From assembly GCA_937935075.1 (NCBI GenBank), contig CALGYB010000134.1:1-52286 (forward strand): a DNA stretch of 52,286 nt. Direction: 5' to 3'. Origin of the DNA: an uncultured Roseiflexus sp. (GTDB lineage: Bacteria; Chloroflexota; Chloroflexia; Chloroflexales; Roseiflexaceae). Positions 17,959-26,542 of this stretch are shown piece by piece (the first letter of the stretch is position 1; every line of letters starts with the position of its first letter). Under the pieces are notes generated by a model that was not told the DNA's origin, searched no databases, and saw only the letters and a program-made list of their open reading frames with translations. The position numbers and the translations under genes are program-made.

Positions 17959-18555
17959 ATGACGACGGTCGCGTCCCCTGTCGATGTCTATTATAAGAAG
18001 CGGATTTCCTATGCCTGCCGTGGTCGAACGTTCGTGTTCGATGTGGCGCATACGCTCTTTTCGTCGTACCAGGTCGATGAGGGGACCGATCTGTTCCTGC
18101 GCACCATCACACCGCAACCGCCGCAGACGATCCTCGACCTGGGATGCGGTTGCGGCGTGATCGGGATCGTCCTGGCGAGCTGGTTTCCACAGGCGCGCGT
18201 CATTCTCGTCGATCGCGATTTGCTGGCGGTGCGCTATGCGCGCCACAATGCCGCACTCAATCAGACGCCGAACGTCGAGGTGATTGGGAGCGTCGGATTC
18301 GAGCACGTTCCGGATCTTCCTTTCGATCTGATCGTCTCCAACATCCCGGCAAAAATCGGCGATGAGGCAATCGAACGTGAGTTCATCCTTGAGCCGCTGG
18401 ACCACCTCCGACCCGGCGGCGAGTACTGGTTTGTGGTCGTCAGCGGTCTCAATCGCCTGATCCCGGTGTTGGGACGCCGCCATCAGCTGCGTATGAAGGA
18501 AGTCAAAAAACGTGCCGGACATACGGTGTATCATCTTCACAGGATGCCTGCATGA
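17959..18555 (+). CDS. Class I SAM-dependent methyltransferase (RsmC/MTS-like)
   Basis: 198 residues. The SAM-binding motif ILDLGCGCGVIGIVLA is at about 58-73 and the acidic motif II at VDRD. Motif IV reads SNIPAK where RsmC-type guanine-N2 methyltransferases have NPPF, so the target base or even the substrate class is uncertain. The order of motifs and the N-terminal YYKKRISYACRGRTFVFDVA resemble the MTS family. The stop overlaps the nrnA start (ATGA). Its place in the ribosome-maturation operon suggests RNA as substrate. Confidence 0.75.
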   Translation: MTTVASPVDVYYKKRISYACRGRTFVFDVAHTLFSSYQVDEGTDLFLRTITPQPPQTILDLGCGCGVIGIVLASWFPQARVILVDRDLLAVRYARHNAALNQTPNVEVIGSVGFEHVPDLPFDLIVSNIPAKIGDEAIEREFILEPLDHLRPGGEYWFVVVSGLNRLIPVLGRRHQLRMKEVKKRAGHTVYHLHRMPA

Positions 18556-19553
18556 TCTTCAATGATCCCGCCCTCTTTGCAGCGCCGCTTGCTGAACGGA
18601 TCGCCGCTGCGCAGCATATTCTCATTCTGACTCATATCAACCCCGATGGCGATGCGGTCGGCGCTTCCCTCGCAGTCTGGCACGTACTTGGCGCGCTGGG
18701 CAAGCAACGCACGGCGATCCTGACGCCGCCTATTCCAGGCTATGCCGGCTGGCTCCCCGGCGCTGATCAGATTGTGCTCTATCAGTCGGGTATGGCGCTG
18801 CCGCCTGCCGATCTCGCCATCCTGGTCGATACCGCCCACCTGACTCGTATCGGTCCGATCTACGATGAGCACGCGGCGATCCTGGCGACATTGCCTGTTG
18901 TCGTCATCGATCATCACGTGACGAATGATGGCGGCGCCACCCTCAATCTGGTCGATCCCGACTCGGCATCGACGTGCGATCTGCTCTATCGCCTGTTTTG
19001 CGCGATGGGGGCGCCGATCACCAACGCGATTGCCACCTGCCTGTTGCTTGGGTTGACCACCGATACGCAGAGTTTTCAAACAAATGCCACCCGTCCGGCG
19101 TCGCTGCGCGCGGCTGCGGCGCTCCTCGAAGCCGATGCCGACCATGCGCAGATTGTGCGCGCGGTGTACTATGGGCTGCCTGCGAGCAGCGCGGCGTTGA
19201 TGGGGCGTGCACTCGCCGGTCTCCGTTGCGAACACGGCGTTGTCTGGACAACGGTTGAGAAGCGTATGTTTGAGGAAACCGGCGCTGAAGAAGAAGCGGC
19301 GGACGAGGTGATACGGGTGTTGCAACGGATCGGCGAGGCGCGGGTGATGGCCTTGTTCAAGGAGCGCTCCGACGGCACAACGAAGATAAGCCTGCGGGCG
19401 CGGACGCCGCTGAATGTGGCAGCGATTGCGCAACGCTGGGGCGGCGGCGGGCACGCGCAGGCGGCTGGCGCCAATCTGCCGATGACGCCCGCCGAAGCTG
19501 CGATGGTCGTCGTTCCTTTGCTCAAGGAATTAGCAGCGTCCAACGCGTTGTGA
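18552..19553 (+). CDS. nrnA: DHH-family oligoribonuclease/pAp phosphatase NrnA
   Basis: 333 residues. The DHH motifs are in order: HINPDGDAVGAS near 32, LVDTAH near 93, DHHVTNDGG near 119, and the DHHA1 substrate-binding motif GGGGHAQAAG near 299. NrnA degrades short RNAs and dephosphorylates 3'-phosphoadenosine-5'-phosphate using manganese. In this order, between rbfA and truB, the gene is common in Gram-positive and Chloroflexota genomes. It starts within the stop of the methyltransferase gene. Two palindromic repeats separate it from truB. Confidence 0.92.
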   Translation: MIFNDPALFAAPLAERIAAAQHILILTHINPDGDAVGASLAVWHVLGALGKQRTAILTPPIPGYAGWLPGADQIVLYQSGMALPPADLAILVDTAHLTRIGPIYDEHAAILATLPVVVIDHHVTNDGGATLNLVDPDSASTCDLLYRLFCAMGAPITNAIATCLLLGLTTDTQSFQTNATRPASLRAAAALLEADADHAQIVRAVYYGLPASSAALMGRALAGLRCEHGVVWTTVEKRMFEETGAEEEAADEVIRVLQRIGEARVMALFKERSDGTTKISLRARTPLNVAAIAQRWGGGGHAQAAGANLPMTPAEAAMVVVPLLKELAASNAL

Positions 19554-19569
19554 GCCGAATGCCTGCCAT

Positions 19570-19698
19570 GCATGACTTCACTGCAAAAAGCTGTAACCAC
19601 GAAGGGCACAAAGGGACACAAAGGACATGCGCTTCATGGTTCTTCCCCTTCGTGCGCTTCGTGTCCTTGGTGGTGAAGCCTTTGTGCAGTGGACTCAT
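19570..19698. repeat. AAGGACACGAAG palindrome, copy C
   Basis: Outer ends ATGACTTCACTGCAAAAAG and CTTTGTGCAGTGGACTCAT are inverted, then inner arms AACCACGAAGGGCACAAAGG and CGTGTCCTTGGTGGT, with a centre ATGCGCTTCATG. It is the most complete copy, about 130 bases. It is followed 25 bases later by a near-identical copy D. Confidence 0.85.
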
Positions 19699-19723
19699 AG
19701 CATGGACCGCATCGGTTCCGTAT

Positions 19724-19836
19724 TAACCACGAAACCACGAAGGGCACAAAGGGACACAAAGGACATGCGCTTCATGGTTCTTCCCCTTCGTGCGCTTCGT
19801 GTCTTTGGTGGTAAAGCCTTTTTGCAGTGGACTCAT
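19724..19836. repeat. AAGGACACGAAG palindrome, copy D, abutting truB
   Basis: About 60 central bases are identical to copy C, including the centre ATGCGCTTCATGG. The right end reads TTTTTGCAGTGGACTCATG, and the truB start codon is formed at that very end. The pair C/D looks like a recent tandem duplication. Confidence 0.85.
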
Positions 19837-20728
19837 GCATGGTTTTCTCAACATCGACAAGCCATCCGGCATGACCTCGCACGATGTCGTGGCACGGATC
19901 CGGCGGTTGAGCCGGCAACGACGCATTGGGCATGCTGGAACGCTCGACCCGGCAGCGACCGGGGTGCTGGTGGTTGCGCTCGGCGGAGCGACGCGGTTGG
20001 TTGAGTATGTGCAGCACCGGACGCTCAAACGCTACCTGGCGACGGTATGCCTGGGAGTGACGACCACAACCGACGATGCCGATGGTGAGATCATCGCACG
20101 GCAGCCGGTCCCGCCGCTCGATGCCGCAATCATCGAGCAGGCGCTGGCGCCGTTGCGCGGGATAACCTGGCAAACGCCGCCGATGTACGCGGCGCTGCAC
20201 TACCAGGGGCGTCGCCTGTATGAACTGGCGCGCGCCGGGGTGACGGTCGAAATGCCGCCGCGCCAGGTGCATATCGAGCGACTCGAAGTAGTTGAATATA
20301 ATTCGCCTCTGCTGACGCTCGATGTGGTATGCAGCAGTGGCACATACATTCGCGCACTGGCACGGGATCTGGGTGTGGCGCTGGGATGCGGCGCGCATCT
20401 CACAGCGCTCCGGCGCACGGCGGTGGGCGCCTTTCGTGTCGAAGACGCGATACCGCTCGATGTGCTGGAAGAGGAGGCGCCTGCCGACGCGCACGAGGCG
20501 CTGCGTCGGCGGCTCTTGCCGCCAGAGATTGCGGTTGCAGACTGGCATGCCCTGCGCCTCGATGAAGAGCAGGCCCGCCGGATCCGGCACGGCCTCGCGA
20601 TCCCTGCTCCGGCTGATGCGCCATCACAGGCGCGTGCGCACGCTCCCGATGGCGCATTGCTGGCGTTGTTGCGGTATGATGGCAGTCATTGGCGCCCGAT
20701 AAAAGTATTCGATTGGACTGATGCATGA
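19835..20728 (+). CDS. truB: tRNA pseudouridine(55) synthase TruB
   Basis: 297 residues. The N terminus MHGFLNIDKPSGMTSHDVV is the normal TruB start, and the catalytic aspartate lies in HAGTLDPAATGVL at about residue 41. TruB makes pseudouridine 55 in the tRNA T loop. The start at ATG 19835 coincides with the end of repeat copy D, which leaves no clear SD in front of it. The last third, after the GAHLTALRRTAVGAF segment, carries a C-terminal domain like the PUA-type tail of other TruB proteins. The stop overlaps ribF (ATGA). Confidence 0.94.
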   Translation: MHGFLNIDKPSGMTSHDVVARIRRLSRQRRIGHAGTLDPAATGVLVVALGGATRLVEYVQHRTLKRYLATVCLGVTTTTDDADGEIIARQPVPPLDAAIIEQALAPLRGITWQTPPMYAALHYQGRRLYELARAGVTVEMPPRQVHIERLEVVEYNSPLLTLDVVCSSGTYIRALARDLGVALGCGAHLTALRRTAVGAFRVEDAIPLDVLEEEAPADAHEALRRRLLPPEIAVADWHALRLDEEQARRIRHGLAIPAPADAPSQARAHAPDGALLALLRYDGSHWRPIKVFDWTDA

Positions 20729-21660
20729 AGATTGTTCACGGTCTCCCGCAGCCGATCAACGAATTGCCGACGGTGCTCACAATTGGCGCTTTCGATGGCG
20801 TCCATCGCGGGCATGCCCATCTGATCAGCGCAACGGTGCAGCGCGCGCGCGCCTTTGGACGACAGGCGGCAGTGCTGACCTTTGATCCGCACCCGGATGT
20901 CGTCGTTCGTCCGGGCAATGAACGTCCCACCCTGACGACGATTACCGAGCGCGCAGAGTTGATCGCCGCTCTTGGCGTCGATCTGATGATTGTCATACCG
21001 TTCACCACCGAGTTGATGGCGCTCACGGCACACGAGTTCATGGCGCGTATCTGCGGCGCGCTGGCGCTCCGCGAACTCTGTATCGGTTGGGACTTCGCCC
21101 TGGGACGCGGACGTGAGGGGAACGCCAATCGCCTGGCAGCCATCGGTCAGACGTTGGGTTACACGGTGCATCGCGTCGAGCCGTTTCTGCTCAACGGCGA
21201 AGTTGTCAGTTCAACGCGCATTCGCGCTGCGCTGAATGCCGGTGATATTGCGGCCGCGAACCGGCTGCTGGGCTACCCCTACGGTCTACGCGGTCCCATT
21301 GTCGAGGGCGACCGGCGCGGGCGCACGATTGGCTTTCCGACTGCCAACATCAATGTTGATCCGCGCCGCATGCTGCCATCACACGGCGTGTATGTCTGCC
21401 GCGCCGTGCTCAACGGCGTCACCTATGGAGCAGTGGCCAACGTCGGCGTGCGCCCGACATTCGATGGAACACGACGGACGGTTGAGGCGTACCTGCTTGA
21501 CTTCAGCGGCGAAGTCTACGGCGAAGAGTTGCGGCTGATGTTTCTGCATCGGCTGCGCGGCGAGCAAAAGTTCGACGGCATTGCGGCGCTGGTGGCGCAG
21601 ATCACCTGCGACGTCGCTGCTGCGCGCGCGTGGCTGGAGGAACATGAGGGAGGACAATGA
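20725..21660 (+). CDS. ribF: Bifunctional riboflavin kinase/FAD synthetase
   Basis: 311 residues. The N-terminal FAD synthetase half has [11 protein letters not shown] at about 21-31 and the STRIR motif near 165-169. The C-terminal riboflavin kinase half has [11 protein letters not shown] near 196 and VRPTFDG near 240. It converts riboflavin to FMN and FAD. It follows truB with an ATGA overlap, a common order. Its stop overlaps the start of a restriction-modification methylase gene, which is not expected and marks the boundary of an inserted segment. Confidence 0.95.
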   Translation: MKIVHGLPQPINELPTVLTIGAFDGVHRGHAHLISATVQRARAFGRQAAVLTFDPHPDVVVRPGNERPTLTTITERAELIAALGVDLMIVIPFTTELMALTAHEFMARICGALALRELCIGWDFALGRGREGNANRLAAIGQTLGYTVHRVEPFLLNGEVVSSTRIRAALNAGDIAAANRLLGYPYGLRGPIVEGDRRGRTIGFPTANINVDPRRMLPSHGVYVCRAVLNGVTYGAVANVGVRPTFDGTRRTVEAYLLDFSGEVYGEELRLMFLHRLRGEQKFDGIAALVAQITCDVAAARAWLEEHEGGQ

Positions 21661-23085
21661 TGCTGAGTCCGGTCAACGTTCCTCATACGCTCATCAGTAA
21701 ACACTATGTGAGTCTGAGCGACATAAGTCGCCTCGATCATCAACTCTTCCAACGCTTCAAAAGTAAGTTTGTCGTTCAACCATCGCTTTCTCGTCTTCTT
21801 GTCAGTTTTCAGGCGAATAAAACCAGACCTGTGTATCGATGGTATAAGTTCAAGGAGGCATTCTCAGCTTCTCTGGTTGAATATTTGTTTTCTCACTATG
21901 GTATCGTCCAGGGAAGAGTCCCTGATCCATTCGCAGGCAGCGGTACGACTTTGTTTGTAGCGAGTTCGCTGGGACTGGACGCAGATGGTATTGAATTACT
22001 TCCCATCGGGCAAGAAATCATTGGAACCAAGCAAATCCTTGACACAGAGTTTACGCCCGAAGACTTTGAAAGACTGCGCTACTGGGCGGAAGAGAAGGTT
22101 TGGAATATGTCGGAAGTGCGGATTGCCCTGCCGGAGTTGCGGATTACAAGGGGGGCTTACTCTAAAAAACGAAAGAAGCTATCGAAAGGTATGTTGGCGC
22201 CTTTCAGCAAGAGAATAGCAGAGTTCAGACTGTTCTACGCTTCGCTTTACTCTGCGTTCTGGAGTCGATCAGTTTCACTCGAAAGGATGGTCAATATCTT
22301 CGTTGGGACTATCGATCCGGTCGCACACAAGGCAAAAAGATTTTCGATAAAGGTGTCGTTCCTGGGTTTGATCAGGCAATTTGTGGTAAGATAAACGAAA
22401 TTATAGCGAATACTACGCCTGTTTATCAAAAAAGCTTTTTTGCCGAAAAGAGGAAGGGGGAGATTCGATTGTATGATGGCTCTTGTCTTCGAATATTGCC
22501 CGAATTGCCGGATGGCGTCTACGACCTATTATGACCTCTCCTCCTTACTGTAATCGCTATGATTACACACGCACATATGCATTGGAACTGGCGTTGCTGG
22601 GTATCAGTGAGCAAAGGCTATCGAAACTTCGACAGGAGATGCTCAGTTGCACGGTAGAGAATCGGGCAAAAGACCTGTTAAGTATTAATCCGACACGGAT
22701 AACGGTGCTATCTGCTGCAGAAGAGCAAGAACTATTACAATCTATTCTAAAGTATCTCGAGGATCAGAAAACGGCAGGTCTTTTGAACAACAATGGTATT
22801 CCCGGAATGGTTAGAGGTTATTTTTATGAAATGGCGTGCATCATTGCAGAATTTGCGCGGATTTTGAAACCTAATGCGATGTTATTTATGATCAACGATA
22901 ACGTTCGCTATGCGGGTGCAAGTATTTCAGTAGATATGATCCTTTCTGACATTGCCGAGAAGTTGGGCTTTCATACGGAAAGCTTCCTTGTTTTGCCAGG
23001 CGGCAAAGGGAATAGCAGTCAACCGATGGGGGAGCATGGACGTGAAGAGTTGCGTAAATGCATGTACGTTTGGAGAAAGATATGA
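21657..23085 (+). pseudogene. Frameshifted DNA methyltransferase, probably N4-cytosine (type II RM)
   Basis: Three reading frames must be joined. The first (21657 to about 22164) has the SAM motif DPFAGSGTT at about residue 90. Adding one A to the run of six A at 22164-22169 opens a second frame containing [14 protein letters not shown] and [21 protein letters not shown]. Adding one base at about 22527-22530 restores the frame for [19 protein letters not shown], the catalytic motif, which continues to the stop at 23083-23085. SPPY is typical of N4-cytosine methylases; motif I before motif IV is the gamma-like order. The region is visibly AT-richer than its neighbours, which suggests transfer. 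The start overlaps ribF and the end overlaps the endonuclease gene (ATGA). Sequencing error is possible but less likely with three such sites. Confidence 0.82.
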
Positions 23086-23578
23086 TGTCCTCCCCTCCTT
23101 ATCAACGTCATCTTGCTTCCAGTGATGATCTTGTCACAAGCTACGAGGCGACACGTGCAGGGTTTGTAGCCCTCGCGCTTGAAAAGAATCGTCGTGCAAC
23201 GCCTTATGTTGCCGAAGCGCGAGCATTGCAGGCGGCTGCATCACAGGCAAGAAGGCCCGACGACTTACTCACCATGACTGGCATAGAAGCAGGTCTCCTC
23301 GCAGCAGCGGGCGTATCTGATAAGGCTCTGGTTCATCTCAAATCAGAAGATAAGCGAATGGCCACTGATGGTCTTATCGAAAATTTTCTTGAGCCAGCAG
23401 GCGAGAAGTTCGTTGAAGAACTGGTGTTCCGGTTTCTACTGACGCGCGGTGACACGCTTGCGGTTCAATGCGGAACATCGGCGGCGTCCTGGCGCAGAGG
23501 AAACTGACCCGGGCCATCATAGCAGCGCTGCGAATTGCTGGCATCAGTTATAAATTCAATTACAACAGGGGCTGCTGA
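23082..23578 (+). pseudogene. Truncated, frameshifted type II restriction endonuclease (AvaI/BsoBI-like)
   Basis: The intact part starts [17 protein letters not shown] and runs to GDTL at 23459. Restoring one G at 23460/23461 gives [17 protein letters not shown] and then [18 protein letters not shown] up to a stop at 23576-23578. That is about 165 residues, roughly half of a full enzyme, and the catalytic C-terminal half is gone. The N-terminal sequence reminds me of the AvaI/BsoBI family (recognition CYCGRG), but I cannot verify that by search. The gene overlaps the methylase stop by four bases, as in a functional RM operon. I infer that the nuclease is dead. Confidence 0.7.
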
Positions 23579-23770
23579 CCAATGCGGCTAATCTCAATAA
23601 AGATGATCAGGTCACATCCATTTCGATGTGGTTGTGCGCGCTATAAGCCCTATCAAAGGCAAAAAGCCCGACCCACAACGCTACTGTTATGCTCTCTCCG
23701 TGCCTTCGTGCCTTTGTGTGAGTCGTCCAAAAGGTGAGGCGCTCCGCTTTCTATCAGTCAGACATTGCCC
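23579..23770. other. Remnant DNA and partial repeat arm
   Basis: No gene seen. At 23699-23722 CGTGCCTTCGTGCCTTTGTG matches one arm of the AAGGACACGAAG palindrome family. The rest is probably debris at the right edge of the restriction-modification insertion. Confidence 0.5.
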
Positions 23771-25015
23771 ATGAGTCTTGTTGAAACCATTCGCATCGCC
23801 CTGAACAGCCTGTCTGCCAATAAACTGCGTTCGGCGCTCACGATGCTCGGCATTATTATCGGCGTCGGTGCGGTGATTACCCTTCTTGCGCTCGGCGGCG
23901 CGATCCAAACGCTGGTGACGCGCGAATTGCAGGGGTTGGGATCGAACCTGGTTTTTGTGTTCCCCGGAACCAATGACCCTGAACAGAACCGGCGCGTGCC
24001 GCCGCGCCTGACGAATGAGGATGTTGCGGCGCTCGCCGATCCGCTCAACGTTCCGGCCGCCGCCGCCGTGACGCCGCAGTTGACCCGTGGCGCACTGATC
24101 GTCTACTCTGGCGCCAGTTTTGATGGGCGCGTCGCCGGGGTGACGCCCAACTATCCGCAGGTGCGCAATGCCAGGGTGTCCAGCGGTCGGTTCTTCGATC
24201 AAACCGAACTCGATCTGCGCTCGCGTGTGGCGGTCATTGGCGCCGATGTGCGCACGTCGCTCTTCCCCGACGAAGACCCGATTGGGAAGCGGATTCGCAT
24301 CAATGATGTCAGCTTCGAGGTGATCGGCGAAATGGCGCCGCGTGGCGGCAACTTCGGTCCCAGCGAGGACAATCTGGTGTTCGTGCCGATCTCCACGGCG
24401 CAGACGCGCCTGTTCCCGCCGCCGCCGGGCGCTTTGAGCCGGATCGATGTGAGCGTGGTCTACATCCAGGCGATTGATGAACGCAGCATCGATGATGTGA
24501 TCGATCAGGTGACCGACGTGCTGCGCCGTCGGAACGGGTTGACCTTTCAGGACAACAACTTTACGATTGTGACGCAGCAGGACCTGATCGCCTCGTTTGG
24601 CACGATCACCGGCGCTTTGACTGCATTTCTGGGCGCTATTGCGGCGATCTCGCTATTGGTTGGCGGGATCGGCATTATGAACATCATGCTCGTCTCGGTA
24701 ACTGAACGTACCCGCGAAATCGGGCTGCGCAAGGCGGTCGGCGCGCGGCGGCGCGACATCCGGTTTCAGTTCGTTATCGAGGCGATGATGCTGAGTCTGC
24801 TCGGCGGACTGCTCGGCATTGCCCTTGGCTATGCGCTCTCGGCGCTGGGAACGGCGCTGCTGCAAGGGGTGGCGGAAGGCGCCGAGGCGCGCGTGCAACT
24901 CGATGCCATTCTACTCGCCACACTGACCTCTATTGCGGTCGGGTTGATCTTCGGCATCTATCCTGCTATTCGCGCCTCGCGCCTGAACCCAATCGATGCG
25001 CTGCGGTATGAGTAA
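23771..25015 (+). CDS. MacB-like ABC transporter permease
   Basis: 414 residues, single-module MacB/FtsX type. Membrane segment 1 (about 20-45) sits in LRSALTMLGIIIGVGAV, then a large extracytoplasmic MacB_PCD domain (about 50-275). Three C-terminal segments follow, with VGGIGIMNIMLVSVTERTRE at the start of the FtsX block and PAIRASRLNPIDALRYE at the end, the standard terminus. The ATG at 23771 is chosen over a TTG two codons upstream. These permeases pair with a LolD-type ATPase and a periplasmic adaptor to export lipids, peptides or drugs; neither is in the window. It converges with the polytopic protein at 25021. Confidence 0.92.
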   Translation: MSLVETIRIALNSLSANKLRSALTMLGIIIGVGAVITLLALGGAIQTLVTRELQGLGSNLVFVFPGTNDPEQNRRVPPRLTNEDVAALADPLNVPAAAAVTPQLTRGALIVYSGASFDGRVAGVTPNYPQVRNARVSSGRFFDQTELDLRSRVAVIGADVRTSLFPDEDPIGKRIRINDVSFEVIGEMAPRGGNFGPSEDNLVFVPISTAQTRLFPPPPGALSRIDVSVVYIQAIDERSIDDVIDQVTDVLRRRNGLTFQDNNFTIVTQQDLIASFGTITGALTAFLGAIAAISLLVGGIGIMNIMLVSVTERTREIGLRKAVGARRRDIRFQFVIEAMMLSLLGGLLGIALGYALSALGTALLQGVAEGAEARVQLDAILLATLTSIAVGLIFGIYPAIRASRLNPIDALRYE

Positions 25016-25016
25016 A

Positions 25017-25040
25017 ACGTTCAACGTTGGACGTTCAACG
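25017..25040. repeat. TTCAACGTT palindrome, copy 2
   Basis: AACGTTCAACGTTGGACG followed by TTCAACG lies between two convergent genes and supplies the last codons of the minus-strand one (its terminal Asn-Val-Gln-Arg). It is related to 610-644. It may serve as a transcription stop for either gene. Confidence 0.6.
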
Positions 25041-26532
25041 CTACCAACACCACCGTCTCCTCATCCGCATACGCCTCGCGCCATCGATCAGGGCGGGAGC
25101 GGACATATTCCAGCAAAGGCTTCTGTTCTTCGACGCTCAGCATCATGCCGTCGATGGCGTACTTCGCCAGCAGCGCCTCGACATCGACGCCCTGACCGAG
25201 CAGAATGTAGTCGCGCCACTGATCGTAGGGGTACAACTCGATCCGCGGATCGATGAAGACTTTCTGCTCCGGCGCTGCCCAGATCAGATACGACCCGTAA
25301 CTCATCGCGTGAAACAGCCGCTGGGGGCGCTGCGGCAGGTTTTGAAGCGCCCGCGTCGCCTCCACCGGCGTGCCTTTTGCCAGCAGCGCGCCGACTTCCG
25401 GCGGCAGCAGCGCCGGTTTGACCCATGGTGAGCCGATCAGCAACAGAGTCGCCAGCAGACCGATGAGCGCAGCATTCATTGCTGGAACGCCCTGAAACCG
25501 TCGGGGGGGCGGCGGCGGCAGCAAGGTGGCCGCCTGCGTCGCCAGGAGCGGCGTCGCCACAAACCCCAGCCAGACGATGTTGCGCGTGGCGCCGAGCGCC
25601 AGCCACAGGAACGCGCCAACCAACAGCAGATCGGTGAGGTCTGGTTTGGAGCGCGCGTAGATCATCACCAGCGCAGTCACAATGACGAACAGGAAGAAAA
25701 TCGCGCCATTGATGTCGCGGATGGTCGGCGGCGACCATTCGGTGACCAGTTCGGTCACCTGGCTGCTGCCGATCAGATTCGTCACGTACCCGAGCACCTC
25801 GACGCCGCGCGGATTGAGCAGCGTTGCAAGAGCCGCCGCCGCTCCCCACCCAATGAGCGATGTGTCGATAACGCCGGGAGATAAACCTCGCTCACGCCAG
25901 CGCCGGATCGCTTCGCCTGTGAACACAAGACCGATCAATGCAAAACCCAACACAAACGAGCCGTGCATATTGACCCACAGTGCCATGAGGATCGGCAACA
26001 GCCACAAACGACGCGCCATACCGAGGCGATATTCGGTCAATACCGTCAGATACCCGGCGAAGAGCGGGAACACATACGTTTGTGGACGCACTGTCCAGTT
26101 ATCGAACGAGAGCGGCAGCGTCGCCAGCAATAGAATGGCGACGCTCAAGCGCACCCGGTTGGTGCGCAGGATGCAGAGGCGCAACAGGATGCCATACGCG
26201 AGCGTCAGCACCAGCGCCTGCACGACGATGATCAGCGGCAAGCCGCCGATCCGATGCAGCAACGCCATCAGGAGTTGCGCCAGCCATCCCTGGTTGAAGA
26301 ATGGCTCGCCGGCGCGTGTGTAGGAGAACAGGTCAACCTGCGGGATCGTTCCGCTTTCGACAATGATACGCCCGTTCGCCATATGCCACCAGAAGTCGTG
26401 TGGTGGAATGGGGGTCAGCAGCGGACGCAACGCAATGAGCATGAGTGCTGCGGCGATATAGACCTGATCAAGTGTTGGGCGCAGGCGCGTCTGTTGCTCG
26501 GAAACCGATTCCAGCGTCGAAGTCGAAGGCAT
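25021..26532 (-). CDS. Polytopic membrane protein A, GT-C-like (tandem paralogue)
   Basis: 503 residues with about 11-12 hydrophobic helices. The first loop after helix 1 has PIPPHDFWWHMANGRIIVES (Asp46), then FSYT and FNQGWLAQ; near the C terminus KVFIDPRIELYPYDQWRDY. The gene at 26543 shares this plan. The layout of an acidic residue and Trp/His in the first outer loop, many helices and a C-terminal outer domain is that of GT-C glycosyltransferases using polyprenyl-phosphate sugars. I do not recognise a named family, so this role is inference. The ATG at 26532 has AAGGTGAC upstream; a longer frame runs into the neighbour. The stop codon falls in the palindrome at 25017-25040. Confidence 0.8.
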   Translation of the reverse strand: MPSTSTLESVSEQQTRLRPTLDQVYIAAALMLIALRPLLTPIPPHDFWWHMANGRIIVESGTIPQVDLFSYTRAGEPFFNQGWLAQLLMALLHRIGGLPLIIVVQALVLTLAYGILLRLCILRTNRVRLSVAILLLATLPLSFDNWTVRPQTYVFPLFAGYLTVLTEYRLGMARRLWLLPILMALWVNMHGSFVLGFALIGLVFTGEAIRRWRERGLSPGVIDTSLIGWGAAAALATLLNPRGVEVLGYVTNLIGSSQVTELVTEWSPPTIRDINGAIFFLFVIVTALVMIYARSKPDLTDLLLVGAFLWLALGATRNIVWLGFVATPLLATQAATLLPPPPPRRFQGVPAMNAALIGLLATLLLIGSPWVKPALLPPEVGALLAKGTPVEATRALQNLPQRPQRLFHAMSYGSYLIWAAPEQKVFIDPRIELYPYDQWRDYILLGQGVDVEALLAKYAIDGMMLSVEEQKPLLEYVRSRPDRWREAYADEETVVLVALNVQR

Positions 26533-26542
26533 GGTCGATCCG

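Noticed and set aside
13544-21660. The whole translation block as a novel gene order
   Set aside because: nusA-ylxR-infB-rbfA-nrnA-truB-ribF is a widespread order; only the missing rimP, the IF2 repeat and the extra methyltransferase stand out.
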